NCBI GenBank assembly: GCA_965602785.1
Contig: CBFDAH010000051.1
Span: 1-16,542, forward strand
Direction: 5' to 3'
Length of the DNA stretch: 16,542 nucleotides
DNA from: JBGSLA01 sp965602785
Lineage (GTDB): Bacteria; Desulfobacterota; Desulfobaccia; Desulfobaccales; 0-14-0-80-60-11
The position numbers were made by a program, and so were the translations under genes. Positions 1 through 6,268 of the stretch are shown in pieces; positions within the stretch are counted from its first letter, which is position 1; each line of letters opens with the position of its first letter. Under the pieces are notes generated by a model. It was not told the origin of the DNA, searched no databases, and saw only the letters and a list, made by a program, of their open reading frames with translations.

Positions 1-108
1 CTGGATGAACCGCCATCCCTTTCTCAACTTTCAACTACGGATGGGACAGCCTCAGGACCTGATAAAATCCCATCTAATATCAAGCTGCGTTCATAAAGAT
101 ATTTATCT

Positions 109-162
109 GTAGGGGCATGATTTATCACGCCCTAAAAGGGCGCCATATATTGCACCCCTTAC
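109..162. repeat. Small palindromic (REP-like) element
   Basis: The element starts GTAGGGGCA (109-117) and ends TGCACCCCTTAC (151-162), which are imperfect inverted copies. Inside are two mutually exclusive hairpins. One is GGGCaTGAT/ATCAcGCCC around a TT loop (113-132, one mismatched pair). The other is CGCCC-TAAAA-GGGCG (128-142). Short nested palindromes of this kind are commonly dispersed between genes in bacterial genomes. Only one copy is seen in this window, so membership of a repeat family is an inference. Confidence 0.5.
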
Positions 163-319
163 ATTTCTCTTGATGGACTTACCTTTTTGACGGCAACTTG
201 GTATAACAGCTAGCCAGAATAAGCTAAGGGCCGCGCCTGGTCATCTCTTCAAACCGGAGTTCATGATTGCGGCCCTTGACTTTGAGAGAGGAATGCGATG
301 TTCAAGGGGAAAAAGCCCC

Positions 320-347
320 TTGCCAGTGACGTCAATGTCAGTATAAA
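320..347 (+). promoter_or_regulatory. Sigma70-type promoter of the glycan operon
   Basis: TTGCCA (320-325) and TATAAA (342-347) each match the sigma70 consensus at 5 of 6 positions and are separated by 16 bases. Transcription would start near 354, about 37 bases ahead of the first ORF of the operon. The spacer holds a perfect 8-base palindrome, TGACGTCA (327-334), which could be an operator. The assignment rests on sequence match and position only. Confidence 0.5.
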
Positions 348-390
348 TTATCGAGGCGAGAAACAATTTTCCCTTTAGAAGGAGCGGCAA

Positions 391-489
391 TTGCCCCATA
401 GCAAAGATTTTCGGCGCCGGGTCAGGCAGCTGACCCTGACAGCGGAGCAGGTGGGCTACGCCTGCCTGGCCATGAGGAGAGAGTGGTAA
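391..489 (+). CDS. Possible 32-residue leader peptide
   Basis: A short frame opens with TTG at 391, preceded by a good ribosome binding site (AAGGAG at 379-384, 6 bases upstream), and closes with TAA at 487-489. The next base begins the ATG of the downstream acyltransferase gene, so the two would be translationally coupled. The peptide starts MPHSKDFRRRVRQ and ends CLAMRREW. It is basic, probably helical, and has no signal peptide or recognisable domain. An in-frame TAG at 376-378 excludes a longer form. It could be a coupling or attenuation leader, a real microprotein, or a chance frame. The promoter at 320-347, the SD site and the exact junction favour translation. No homolog is recognised. 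Confidence 0.4.
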   Translation: MPHSKDFRRRVRQLTLTAEQVGYACLAMRREW

Positions 490-1140
490 ATGGAGAGCCA
501 ACCCCGCCCTCTGCTGATACTTGGCACAAGAACCCTGGCCATCGAGGTGGCGGATTTCGTCTCCGAGATTCCCGGTTATCAACTGGTGGGGTTCGTGGAG
601 AACATGGACCCCCAGGTGTGTCAGGGAAAACTGGAAAACTTGCCCATCCTGTGGGTGGAGGAACTGGAGCAGCTGGCCGCCACCCACGTTGCGGTATGCG
701 CTCTGGCCACCACCACCCGCAGCCGTTTCACCAACCAGGCGGCTGCCTACGGAGTCCGGTTCGCCACCCTGGTTCATCCCACGGCCCGAATTTCCCGCAC
801 CAGTGTTCTGGGAGAAGGTTCGATAATCAGCCCGGGGGTAATCATCGCCTCCAACACCCGCCTGGGACCCCATGTCTTTGTGAATCGGGGGGTCCTCATC
901 GGACACCATACGGAGATCGGCGCTCACGTCACCATTCAACCCGGAGCCAATGTCGCCGGCAAGTGTCGCATCGGCTCGTCTACCTATATCGGCATGGGGG
1001 CGCTGGTGCTCGACAATTTGACTGTTGGATCGCAGGCCGTGGTAGGGGCAGGCGCGGTGGTGACCAAGGATGTACCGGACCGCGTGCAGGTGGTGGGCCT
1101 CCCTGCCAAAATCGTCAAGGAAAACATCCAAGGGAAATAA
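490..1140 (+). CDS. NeuD/PglD-like sugar O/N-acyltransferase
   Basis: This 216-residue protein has the two-part build of the NeuD/PglD family. Residues about 7-70 form a Rossmann-like sugar-nucleotide part, with an LLILGTRTLAIEVADF start and the VGFVEN strand. Residues about 95-205 are hexapeptide repeats forming a left-handed beta-helix (for example SIISPGVII, VNRGVLIG, VTIQPGANVAG, GAGAVVTKDV). His139 of IGHHTEIG aligns with the catalytic His of PglD-type enzymes. Family members move an acetyl or other acyl group from acyl-CoA to a sialic acid or to an amino group on a UDP-sugar in the cytoplasm. The ATG directly follows the TAA of the leader ORF, with AGGAG (475-479) 10 bases upstream. It shares an operon with a CoA-ester-producing enzyme and a glycosyltransferase, so the acyl group may not be acetyl (inference). 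The exact substrate cannot be read from the sequence. Confidence 0.85.
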   Translation: MESQPRPLLILGTRTLAIEVADFVSEIPGYQLVGFVENMDPQVCQGKLENLPILWVEELEQLAATHVAVCALATTTRSRFTNQAAAYGVRFATLVHPTARISRTSVLGEGSIISPGVIIASNTRLGPHVFVNRGVLIGHHTEIGAHVTIQPGANVAGKCRIGSSTYIGMGALVLDNLTVGSQAVVGAGAVVTKDVPDRVQVVGLPAKIVKENIQGK

Positions 1141-1143
1141 CCT

Positions 1144-1986
1144 ATGCAACTGCCCAAGCTCATCATTAATTTGGCCCCCACCGGGATGGTGCCTACCAAA
1201 GCCGACAACCCCCAGGTACCGGTAAGCACGGATGAGATTACTGAGGACTGCCTCCGTTGCTGTCAAGCCGGGGCCTCGATTCTACATATCCACGCCCGGG
1301 ATGAGGAGGGTAAACCCACCTACCGGGCGGAGGTCTTCCGGGACATCATCTCCCAGGTGCGCAAGAGATGTCCGGAGGTCATTATCTGTGTAACTACCAG
1401 TGGCAGGGTTTATAACGCCTTCGAGCAGCGCGCCGAAGTGCTGGATCTGGACGGCGAGGTCAAGCCGGACATGGCTTCCCTGACCCTGGGCTCCCATAAT
1501 TTTCCCAGACAGGCCTCCATGAATGAACCCACCATGATTAGGGCCCTGGCCGAACGGATGGCGGAGCGGGGCATTGTCCCTGAACTGGAGATCTTTGACT
1601 GGGGGATGATCGATTTTGCCAAATATTTGATCGACCGGAAGGTGCTGCGGGAGCCCTTCTATTTCAACCTGCTGCTGGGGTCCCTGGGCACGGTGAGCGC
1701 CACGCCGCATCACCTGGCGACTATGGTCAGGTCCCTCCCTTCAGGTTCCGTCTGGGCGGGGGCGGGAATTGGCCGCTTCCAGTTTTATGTTAACACCATG
1801 GCCATCACCATGGGGGGGCACGTTCGGGTGGGGTTGGAGGACAGCCTCCACTTCGACGCCGGCAAAGAGCGGCCGGCCACCAACGAGGGTCTGGTGAAGC
1901 GCTTGGCGGGGGTGGCCCAGGCCGTTAGCCGGGAAGTTGCCACGCCCCGTGAGGCCCGAGAGATCATCGGCCTGGGACCGAGGTGA
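1144..1986 (+). CDS. BKACE (DUF849) beta-keto acid cleavage enzyme
   Basis: This 280-residue protein has the length and motifs of the 3-keto-5-aminohexanoate cleavage family, a TIM barrel using a divalent metal (Zn in the characterised Kce). Visible are HIHARD (48-53) with the two metal His, TTSGR (84-88), and R228-V-G-L-E232-D233, matching the Arg/Glu/Asp active-site set of Kce. Family members convert a beta-keto acid plus acetyl-CoA into acetoacetate plus a new CoA ester. The N-terminus reads PTGMVPTK, where Kce has a Glu-containing segment, so this belongs to a variant subgroup whose substrate may differ from the lysine-fermentation intermediate. It starts 3 bases after the acyltransferase stop and its stop overlaps the next start by 4 bases. 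No lysine-fermentation genes are nearby; the context is glycan synthesis. The family is certain; the substrate is unknown. Confidence 0.88.
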   Translation: MQLPKLIINLAPTGMVPTKADNPQVPVSTDEITEDCLRCCQAGASILHIHARDEEGKPTYRAEVFRDIISQVRKRCPEVIICVTTSGRVYNAFEQRAEVLDLDGEVKPDMASLTLGSHNFPRQASMNEPTMIRALAERMAERGIVPELEIFDWGMIDFAKYLIDRKVLREPFYFNLLLGSLGTVSATPHHLATMVRSLPSGSVWAGAGIGRFQFYVNTMAITMGGHVRVGLEDSLHFDAGKERPATNEGLVKRLAGVAQAVSREVATPREAREIIGLGPR

Positions 1987-3164
1987 CCCGCAGTGGTGGC
2001 ATCCCACTAAAGTTGAACCGCGTGGCTTCGAAATATCGCCTTCTGCACGTCATCGACCACCTGGGGAGCGGCGGCTCCCAGGAATCCGTGGTCAATCTTG
2101 TCAAATACCACCGGCGGGAGCTCTTTCAGCCGGAGGTGGCGACCCTCCACGGCTACGGCCACTACTATGAAGTCCTGCGCTCCTATGACATTCCCCTCTA
2201 CTCCCTGGCCCCCCGGTGGTACCGGCGGGCGGCGATTCCCCTTATTGTAGCCAGACTTTTCAGGCTCCTGGCCCAGAACCGCTATGACATTGTCCACGGC
2301 CATACCTATGGCCCCAACGTGCTGGCCACCACCATGGCGGCCCTCTGTCGGGTACCCCTCAGGATCAACCATGACCGCACCCACGACGATATGCGGTACC
2401 GCTACCAGAGTCTCAGGTGGCTGGACTTTCTGGGTAACTCCATGGCCACTCAGGTTCTGGCAGGCTCCTCTTCCCTGAAGCACTTTTTGTGTGAGGTGGA
2501 AAAAGTGCCGGAGGATAAAGTCACCGTGATGTACAACGGGGTGGACCTGGAGCGCTTCTCTCCGGAGGGCGGCGACCTCATCCGGGAGCGCTGCCGGCAA
2601 GACCTGGGGCTCCCCGCTGACGCCCTGGTGGTGGGAGGCGTGGGCCGGCTACACTACCAGAAGAATTTTCCCCTCTTTCTGGAAGTGGCGGCAAGGGTGA
2701 GCGCCCGGCTTCCTCAGGCGGTCTTCGTCATTGCCGGAGAAGGGCCGGACCGGGCCGCCTTGGAAGAGCTCAGCCGGCAGTTGGGCATCGCCCCTAAGGT
2801 GCGCTTTCTGGGGTTTGTGGAACAGATGCGGGAGTTGTATCTGGCCCTGGACCTGCTCTTGTTTACCACCCGCTTTGAAGGGACCTGCCTGACGGTGCTG
2901 GAGGCCCTGGCCATGGGGGTGCCCGTGGTGTGCTCTCGGGTGGACGGCCCCGCCGAAATCCTGGCAGACGGCCGGGAGGCTGTTCTCGTGCCTTTAGAAG
3001 AAAAGGAACGGTTTGTCCAGGAGGTCTGCCGGCTGCTCCAGGACCGGGATGCGGGCCTGCGACTTGCCAAAGCCGGACAGGACAAGGTCAGGCGTGATCA
3101 CTCCATCGAGGCCGTGACGCGGCAGATTGAAGCTTTCTACCTTCAGCATCTGGAGGGCGGCTGA
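1983..3164 (+). CDS. GT4-family glycosyltransferase
   Basis: This 393-residue GT-B fold protein has an N-terminal acceptor half with HVIDHLGSGGSQES near residues 23-36, the typical glycine-rich start of GT4 enzymes. Its C-terminal nucleotide-sugar half carries VGGVGRLHYQKNFPL and the EX7E motif (E299-GTCLTVL-E307) followed by ALAMGVPVV. GT4 enzymes are retaining transferases that act at the inner membrane face, moving a sugar from a nucleotide donor to a lipid-linked or growing glycan. The GTG start overlaps the BKACE stop (GTGA), so translation is probably coupled. No strong SD precedes it, and later in-frame starts (TTG 2013, GTG 2022) would only trim an unconserved 10-14 residue lead. It is the last gene of the operon and presumably adds the sugar modified by the upstream acyltransferase. 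Donor and acceptor are not predictable. Confidence 0.9.
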   Translation: MTRSGGIPLKLNRVASKYRLLHVIDHLGSGGSQESVVNLVKYHRRELFQPEVATLHGYGHYYEVLRSYDIPLYSLAPRWYRRAAIPLIVARLFRLLAQNRYDIVHGHTYGPNVLATTMAALCRVPLRINHDRTHDDMRYRYQSLRWLDFLGNSMATQVLAGSSSLKHFLCEVEKVPEDKVTVMYNGVDLERFSPEGGDLIRERCRQDLGLPADALVVGGVGRLHYQKNFPLFLEVAARVSARLPQAVFVIAGEGPDRAALEELSRQLGIAPKVRFLGFVEQMRELYLALDLLLFTTRFEGTCLTVLEALAMGVPVVCSRVDGPAEILADGREAVLVPLEEKERFVQEVCRLLQDRDAGLRLAKAGQDKVRRDHSIEAVTRQIEAFYLQHLEGG

Positions 3165-3293
3165 CTCCTTGATGGCAGCCAGCCGACTTGAGGCGCGGCC
3201 CCACCAGGTGCTCCACTGTCCAGCCCCGAAGTTCCATCCCCAAAAACCCGGCAAAAATGGAAGATTCTTTCTCACCTCCACCTGACCCCTAAC

Positions 3294-3422
3294 TCAGGCC
3301 TCCCCCAGGGCTTCGGCCTTATCGGTGGCTTTCCAGGGCATAGTGAGTTCGGTGCGGCCGTCCCGGATGGGGTCGGCCATGCCGATCATGCCGTGGCCGG
3401 AGAACTCGCTCATGTCTCTCAA
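3294..3422 (-). CDS. Possible 42-residue ORF or gene remnant
   Basis: On the minus strand a frame opens with TTG (3420-3422), with AGGGAGG (3431-3437) 8 bases upstream, and ends with TGA (3294-3296). A second start, ATG at 3411-3413, gives 39 residues. The product reads MSEFSGHGMIGMADPIRD from the internal Met and ends KAEALGEA. It looks like real protein by composition (varied, with structured GHGMIGMADP), but the family is not recognised. It may be the surviving C-terminal end of a larger gene, since an in-frame TAG lies just upstream of the SD. The SD lies in a CCTCCC motif shared with a repeat-like hairpin at 13312-13337, so it could be coincidental. Confidence 0.3.
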   Translation of the reverse strand: MRDMSEFSGHGMIGMADPIRDGRTELTMPWKATDKAEALGEA

Positions 3423-3428
3423 GTGATC

Positions 3429-3463
3429 CGCCTCCCTCTAGCCCCCTCCGCCAGGGGAGGGGG
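3429..3463. repeat. GC-rich hairpin, copy A
   Basis: CCGCCTCCCTC (3429-3439) is followed by a perfect 8-base stem, CCCCCTCC (3442-3449) with GGAGGGGG (3456-3463), around a 6-base loop. The same 11-base lead and a similar C-rich/G-rich hairpin recur at 13312-13336. No T run follows immediately, so it is not a standard terminator. It is probably a dispersed repeat or an RNA-stabilising hairpin. Confidence 0.4.
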
Positions 3464-3608
3464 ACATAAACCTCGGCCCTTTTTCTTGTTGCGGCACTTT
3501 TCGAAGGCCTCTGCTTGTTAAAGAAAACTGCTCTGATTCAACAGGTATCCTGACGGGAAAAAATTGTCCGGGCTGGAGTATAGGTTTCCTGGTGGGCTGG
3601 CAAGTTTA

Positions 3609-4991
3609 TTATGGGTTGTCCTGGTGTCTTTGGGTCAACTCATCTTTTAGCTGTAAAACTTCCCGGCGCAACCCCAAAATGGTGGCTTCGTTAGCCTGGG
3701 CCCCGGGCTTGATCACCTGTCCCCGAGCTGCCAACTCGTCTGCCGAAAATGCCCGGCCAAAGATAACCTGGATGGGGCGCGGCTGGGGAAACCGGGCGTT
3801 GGGTCCCCAGGCCTGAAATGACCCGTGAATATAGACGGGCACCAGGGGAATGCCCAGTTCTTTGGCCAGGAGGGCCACCCCCTTCTTGAAGGGCCGGAGT
3901 TCACCGGTAAGGGTGCGGGAGCCTTCGGGAAAGATCCCCAGGACCCCGCCCTGCTTCAGGATATGGGCCACCGCCTGCATGGCGGGGACCAGGTGACGGG
4001 AGGAATTCACCGGCACGACTTGCATCCATCTGCCCAGGCTTTTCACCAACGGCCCCTCGAAATAGTAATTGTAGCCCAGAAAGTAGAGGCGGGCTCTGAG
4101 GGACAGAGGCGCCGCGGCGGACAGGAGAAAGCCATCCAAGAAGCTGCCATGATTGGAGCAGAGAATATAACTGCCCGTCCCCAAGCCCTCCCGGCCATAC
4201 ACCTTAAGATGAAAGACCAGGTTGCAAAAAGGTCTCAACCACAGAGAACATGCCAGGGGAAAGAGGCCACCCTTCCTGATCCTGATATTGTCCCGGGTTA
4301 TTTGCTCGAGGAGGACAGGGGGTGGGGGGTTTTGCAAAATCTGGCCCCAGGTAAGCTCCCTGGCCACCCGCTCCTTAACTTCCTGGGGGTGCTTCTCTTC
4401 TATGAACTGGATGAGGTCGGCTACGGTGAAAATTCCCAGAAATTCATCGTCCTGGATCTCAATGCCAAAGGTTTCCTCCAGGGTGGCGAGGAGCTCTACC
4501 AGGGCGAGGGAATCGAGGCCCAGGTCACGGTCCAGGATGTCGTCCAGGGAAATGAGTGGCGCGGCGGTTTTCTCTTGAAGAAGCCGGACGACTCTTTTAC
4601 CCGGGGGGGATAAGCGTTTCTTGAGGGCTGACGTGCGTTTCCGGGCGCGTTTTTTCAGCTGTTTTTGGTAGGCCGCCCTTACTTCCGAAGCCTTGATCTG
4701 CCCCAGCTCGTTTTTCGGCAGCTCCTGGTTAGTGAGCACAAACTCGCCAATTCTCAGGTGAGGCTCCAGTTGCTGGGAAAAAAATTCCACCTCCCACTTT
4801 ACTTCTCCATAGATGGCTGTTTCCCCGGTATGGCGGAAATGGTCCAGATCGGGCCGCACCACCGCCACCAGCTTTTCATCCTGAGGATCGGGAAACACCA
4901 GGATTTCTTTGATGGTGGGGGACTGGAGATAGTGTTGGCTGACTTCTTCCATAGATAGGTTCTTCCCTGAACTCAAAATGATGTCTTCCAA
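3609..4991 (-). CDS. ANL C-subdomain / ACP / PlsC acyltransferase fusion, lacking the adenylation core
   Basis: Three parts are visible in 460 residues. Residues 1-105 match the small C-terminal subdomain of adenylate-forming (acyl-CoA/acyl-ACP synthetase) enzymes: EDIILSSGKN at the very start, then LPKNELGQIK, whose Lys100 aligns with the A10 lysine. Residues about 133-200 are an acyl carrier domain with the phosphopantetheine serine in GLDSLALVELL (Ser161). Residues about 250-425 are a PlsC/LPLAT acyltransferase with NHGSFLD (H281 to D286) and FPEGSRT (354-360), which transfers acyl groups to lysophospholipid-type acceptors at the inner membrane. In full-length relatives an adenylation domain of some 400 or more residues comes first and would load the ACP. 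Here it is missing: upstream codons run only to a TAG at 5025-5027. The TTG start has no evident SD. It could be a truncated gene whose ACP and PlsC still work with a synthetase in trans, or a decaying pseudogene. A promoter sits just upstream (5027-5056). Confidence 0.8.
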   Translation of the reverse strand: MEDIILSSGKNLSMEEVSQHYLQSPTIKEILVFPDPQDEKLVAVVRPDLDHFRHTGETAIYGEVKWEVEFFSQQLEPHLRIGEFVLTNQELPKNELGQIKASEVRAAYQKQLKKRARKRTSALKKRLSPPGKRVVRLLQEKTAAPLISLDDILDRDLGLDSLALVELLATLEETFGIEIQDDEFLGIFTVADLIQFIEEKHPQEVKERVARELTWGQILQNPPPPVLLEQITRDNIRIRKGGLFPLACSLWLRPFCNLVFHLKVYGREGLGTGSYILCSNHGSFLDGFLLSAAAPLSLRARLYFLGYNYYFEGPLVKSLGRWMQVVPVNSSRHLVPAMQAVAHILKQGGVLGIFPEGSRTLTGELRPFKKGVALLAKELGIPLVPVYIHGSFQAWGPNARFPQPRPIQVIFGRAFSADELAARGQVIKPGAQANEATILGLRREVLQLKDELTQRHQDNP

Positions 4992-5467
4992 CCATTGGTA
5001 ACATTGAGACTGGTGCGAGAGTATCTAGTATAGCAGGCCGGGGGCCCGCCCCTCAAGATAGATTCGCCCAGTCTCAAGTTCAGCGATGCTTCGAAGGGTG
5101 CAGCAAGCCTTTGATCAAAGTGGGAGCCGGGGTTCCTGAGCCGGCCGGGAGGTGATATATTTCTATGGCTTCAGTTCTTCCTTTGATTCACCAGTACCGG
5201 ACGGGGCTGCCCCCTAATTCTGGTTAAATATCTGCAACGAGGGCTCCTCCCTCTATATAACCGCGGCTACCCGGCTGCTTCGAATTCGCTTAACCACCAG
5301 GGGTGCTGCGTTCTAGAAAAGGAACCCTGGCATAACCTGAGATGACAAATTTCCCAGATTACCAGTGACGTGTTGAAGCCTCCTTCAACCCCCTCCGACA
5401 CTGGCAGCCATGTCTCCTTGAACTCCCTCATCCCGGTTACAGGGACCCCCCTGAATGAGGTCGCGTC
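4992..5467. other. Intergenic spacer between divergent genes
   Basis: This 476-base region lies between the minus-strand PlsC fusion and the plus-strand ZIP-like gene. It contains a promoter candidate for the minus-strand gene. On the plus strand there is a TATATAA stretch near 5265 but no good -35 at the right distance. A minus-strand frame of 23 codons ending in the TAG at 5025-5027 (RIYLEGRAPGLLY at its end) is too short to assign. No trace of the missing adenylation domain was recognised. Confidence 0.5.
5027..5056 (-). promoter_or_regulatory. Promoter candidate for the PlsC fusion gene
   Basis: On the minus strand TTGAGG (5051-5056) and TATACT (5027-5032) are separated by 18 bases; the -10 matches consensus at 5 of 6 positions and the -35 at 4 of 6. 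Transcription would start near 5020, about 29 bases before the TTG start codon. This suggests that the truncated gene is still transcribed, possibly from a promoter acquired or exposed by the deletion. Confidence 0.4.
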
Positions 5468-6268
5468 ATGCTAACCCCATTCCAGATTATATCGATTATC
5501 TGCATTCTGGTGGCGGCTGGGGCAGGAGGTTATTACCCCCTGGCGCGACGTCAGGCGGCAGTGGAACCCCAGGGATTTCCCCTGGGGCAAGCCTTCGCGT
5601 CAGGAGTCTTCCTGGGATTGTCACTCATCATTATGTTGCCCAATGGCCTTCATTTGTTCAGCAAGGCATATCCGCGCATGCATTACCCCCTGGCCTCGCT
5701 TTTGGCCATCGCGGCGTTTTTGTTTCTCGTGGCTTTGAGTCATGTAGCCTTTGCCAAGCAAGCCCGGACGGCTGCGGTGGGAGAATTCTCGCCGCCCATA
5801 ATACCGGTGATCATGACCGTGATGATCGCCATACCGTCCTTTTTGCTCGGCACTGCTCTGGGAATCAGCGACACCGCCTCGGCTCTGATGATCTTTTTTG
5901 CCATCATGGCGCATAAGGGCACAGCCGCGTTCGCGCTGGCCCTCGCCATGGTGCGCAGCACCCTGACCAGGACTCAGACCTATGCGCTGTTCGGGTTTTT
6001 TGTCTTGGCCACGCCCCTTGGCATACTCGTGGGCGCGGATGTGCATCTTTACTTGACAGGTCTGGCCGGTCTGGTAACCAAGGCAACGATACTCTCTCTG
6101 GCTGCCGGCGTGTTCCTTTTCATGGCCACCTTGCATGAAATGAAGCACTCCCCCATAATTATTCATTGCTGCACCCTACCAGGCTTCGGGTTAATGCTGG
6201 TGGGTCTGGTCATTACCGCCCTGGTGCGCCTGATTCTGGGCCTGGCACATACCGGTCACCCCGGTTAA
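5468..6268 (+). CDS. Divergent ZIP-family membrane transporter
   Basis: This 266-residue integral membrane protein has about eight hydrophobic segments and the ZIP layout: GVFLGLSLIIMLPNGLHL (TM2), IPSFLLGTALG (TM4), AIMAHKGTAAFALALAM (TM5), VLATPLGILVG (TM6) and AAGVFLFMATLHE (TM7). ZIP proteins move Zn, Fe or other divalent ions into the cytoplasm. The scaffold is well preserved, but the metal-site residues mostly are not. The TM4 HS..EG positions read PS..LG, the TM5 HK.PEG is HKGTAA (His149 kept, Glu lost), and the TM2 HLLPEA is MLPNG. It may carry another substrate, act as a regulator, or be drifting. The ATG at 5468 has GAGG (5457-5460) 7 bases upstream. It is a single gene with no operon partner. 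The fold call is firm; transport of zinc should not be assumed. Confidence 0.75.
   Translation: MLTPFQIISIICILVAAGAGGYYPLARRQAAVEPQGFPLGQAFASGVFLGLSLIIMLPNGLHLFSKAYPRMHYPLASLLAIAAFLFLVALSHVAFAKQARTAAVGEFSPPIIPVIMTVMIAIPSFLLGTALGISDTASALMIFFAIMAHKGTAAFALALAMVRSTLTRTQTYALFGFFVLATPLGILVGADVHLYLTGLAGLVTKATILSLAAGVFLFMATLHEMKHSPIIIHCCTLPGFGLMLVGLVITALVRLILGLAHTGHPG

Larger units (their letters stand above)
1..390. other. Non-coding left flank
   Basis: No convincing complete gene lies here. Two plus-strand frames are open from base 1, one ending at the TAA at 94-96 and one at the TAG at 110-112, so the tail of an upstream gene could be present, but neither frame stands out. The stretch contains a palindromic repeat (109-162) and, near its right end, the promoter of the following operon (320-347). 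A weaker extended -10 like site, TGGTATAAC (199-207), has no -35 at usable spacing. Confidence 0.6.
3165..3608. other. Intergenic spacer between convergent genes
   Basis: This 444-base stretch lies between two convergent genes. It holds a GC-rich hairpin (3442-3463) and a possible small minus-strand ORF (3294-3422). No convincing intrinsic terminator (stem followed directly by a T run) was found for either flanking gene. Confidence 0.6.

Noticed and set aside
1..112. Tail of an upstream gene
   Set aside because: Two plus-strand frames are open from the edge and neither is convincing, so no partial gene was called.
187..207. TTGACG followed by TATAAC as a promoter
   Set aside because: The spacing is only 9 bases; the pair at 320-347 is much better placed and spaced.
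483..1169. 228-codon plus-strand frame overlapping the acyltransferase gene
   Set aside because: It is an out-of-frame shadow with Arg/Gly/Pro/His-rich content and no motifs; the 490-1140 frame carries the hexapeptide repeats.
241..1266. 341-codon minus-strand frame opposite the acyltransferase gene
   Set aside because: It lies antisense to a clear NeuD-like gene, has low-complexity Gly/His/Gln-rich composition and matches no fold; it arises from GC-rich codon use.
3825..4613. 262-codon plus-strand frame opposite the PlsC fusion
   Set aside because: It is antisense to ACP and PlsC motifs and lacks protein-like patterns.
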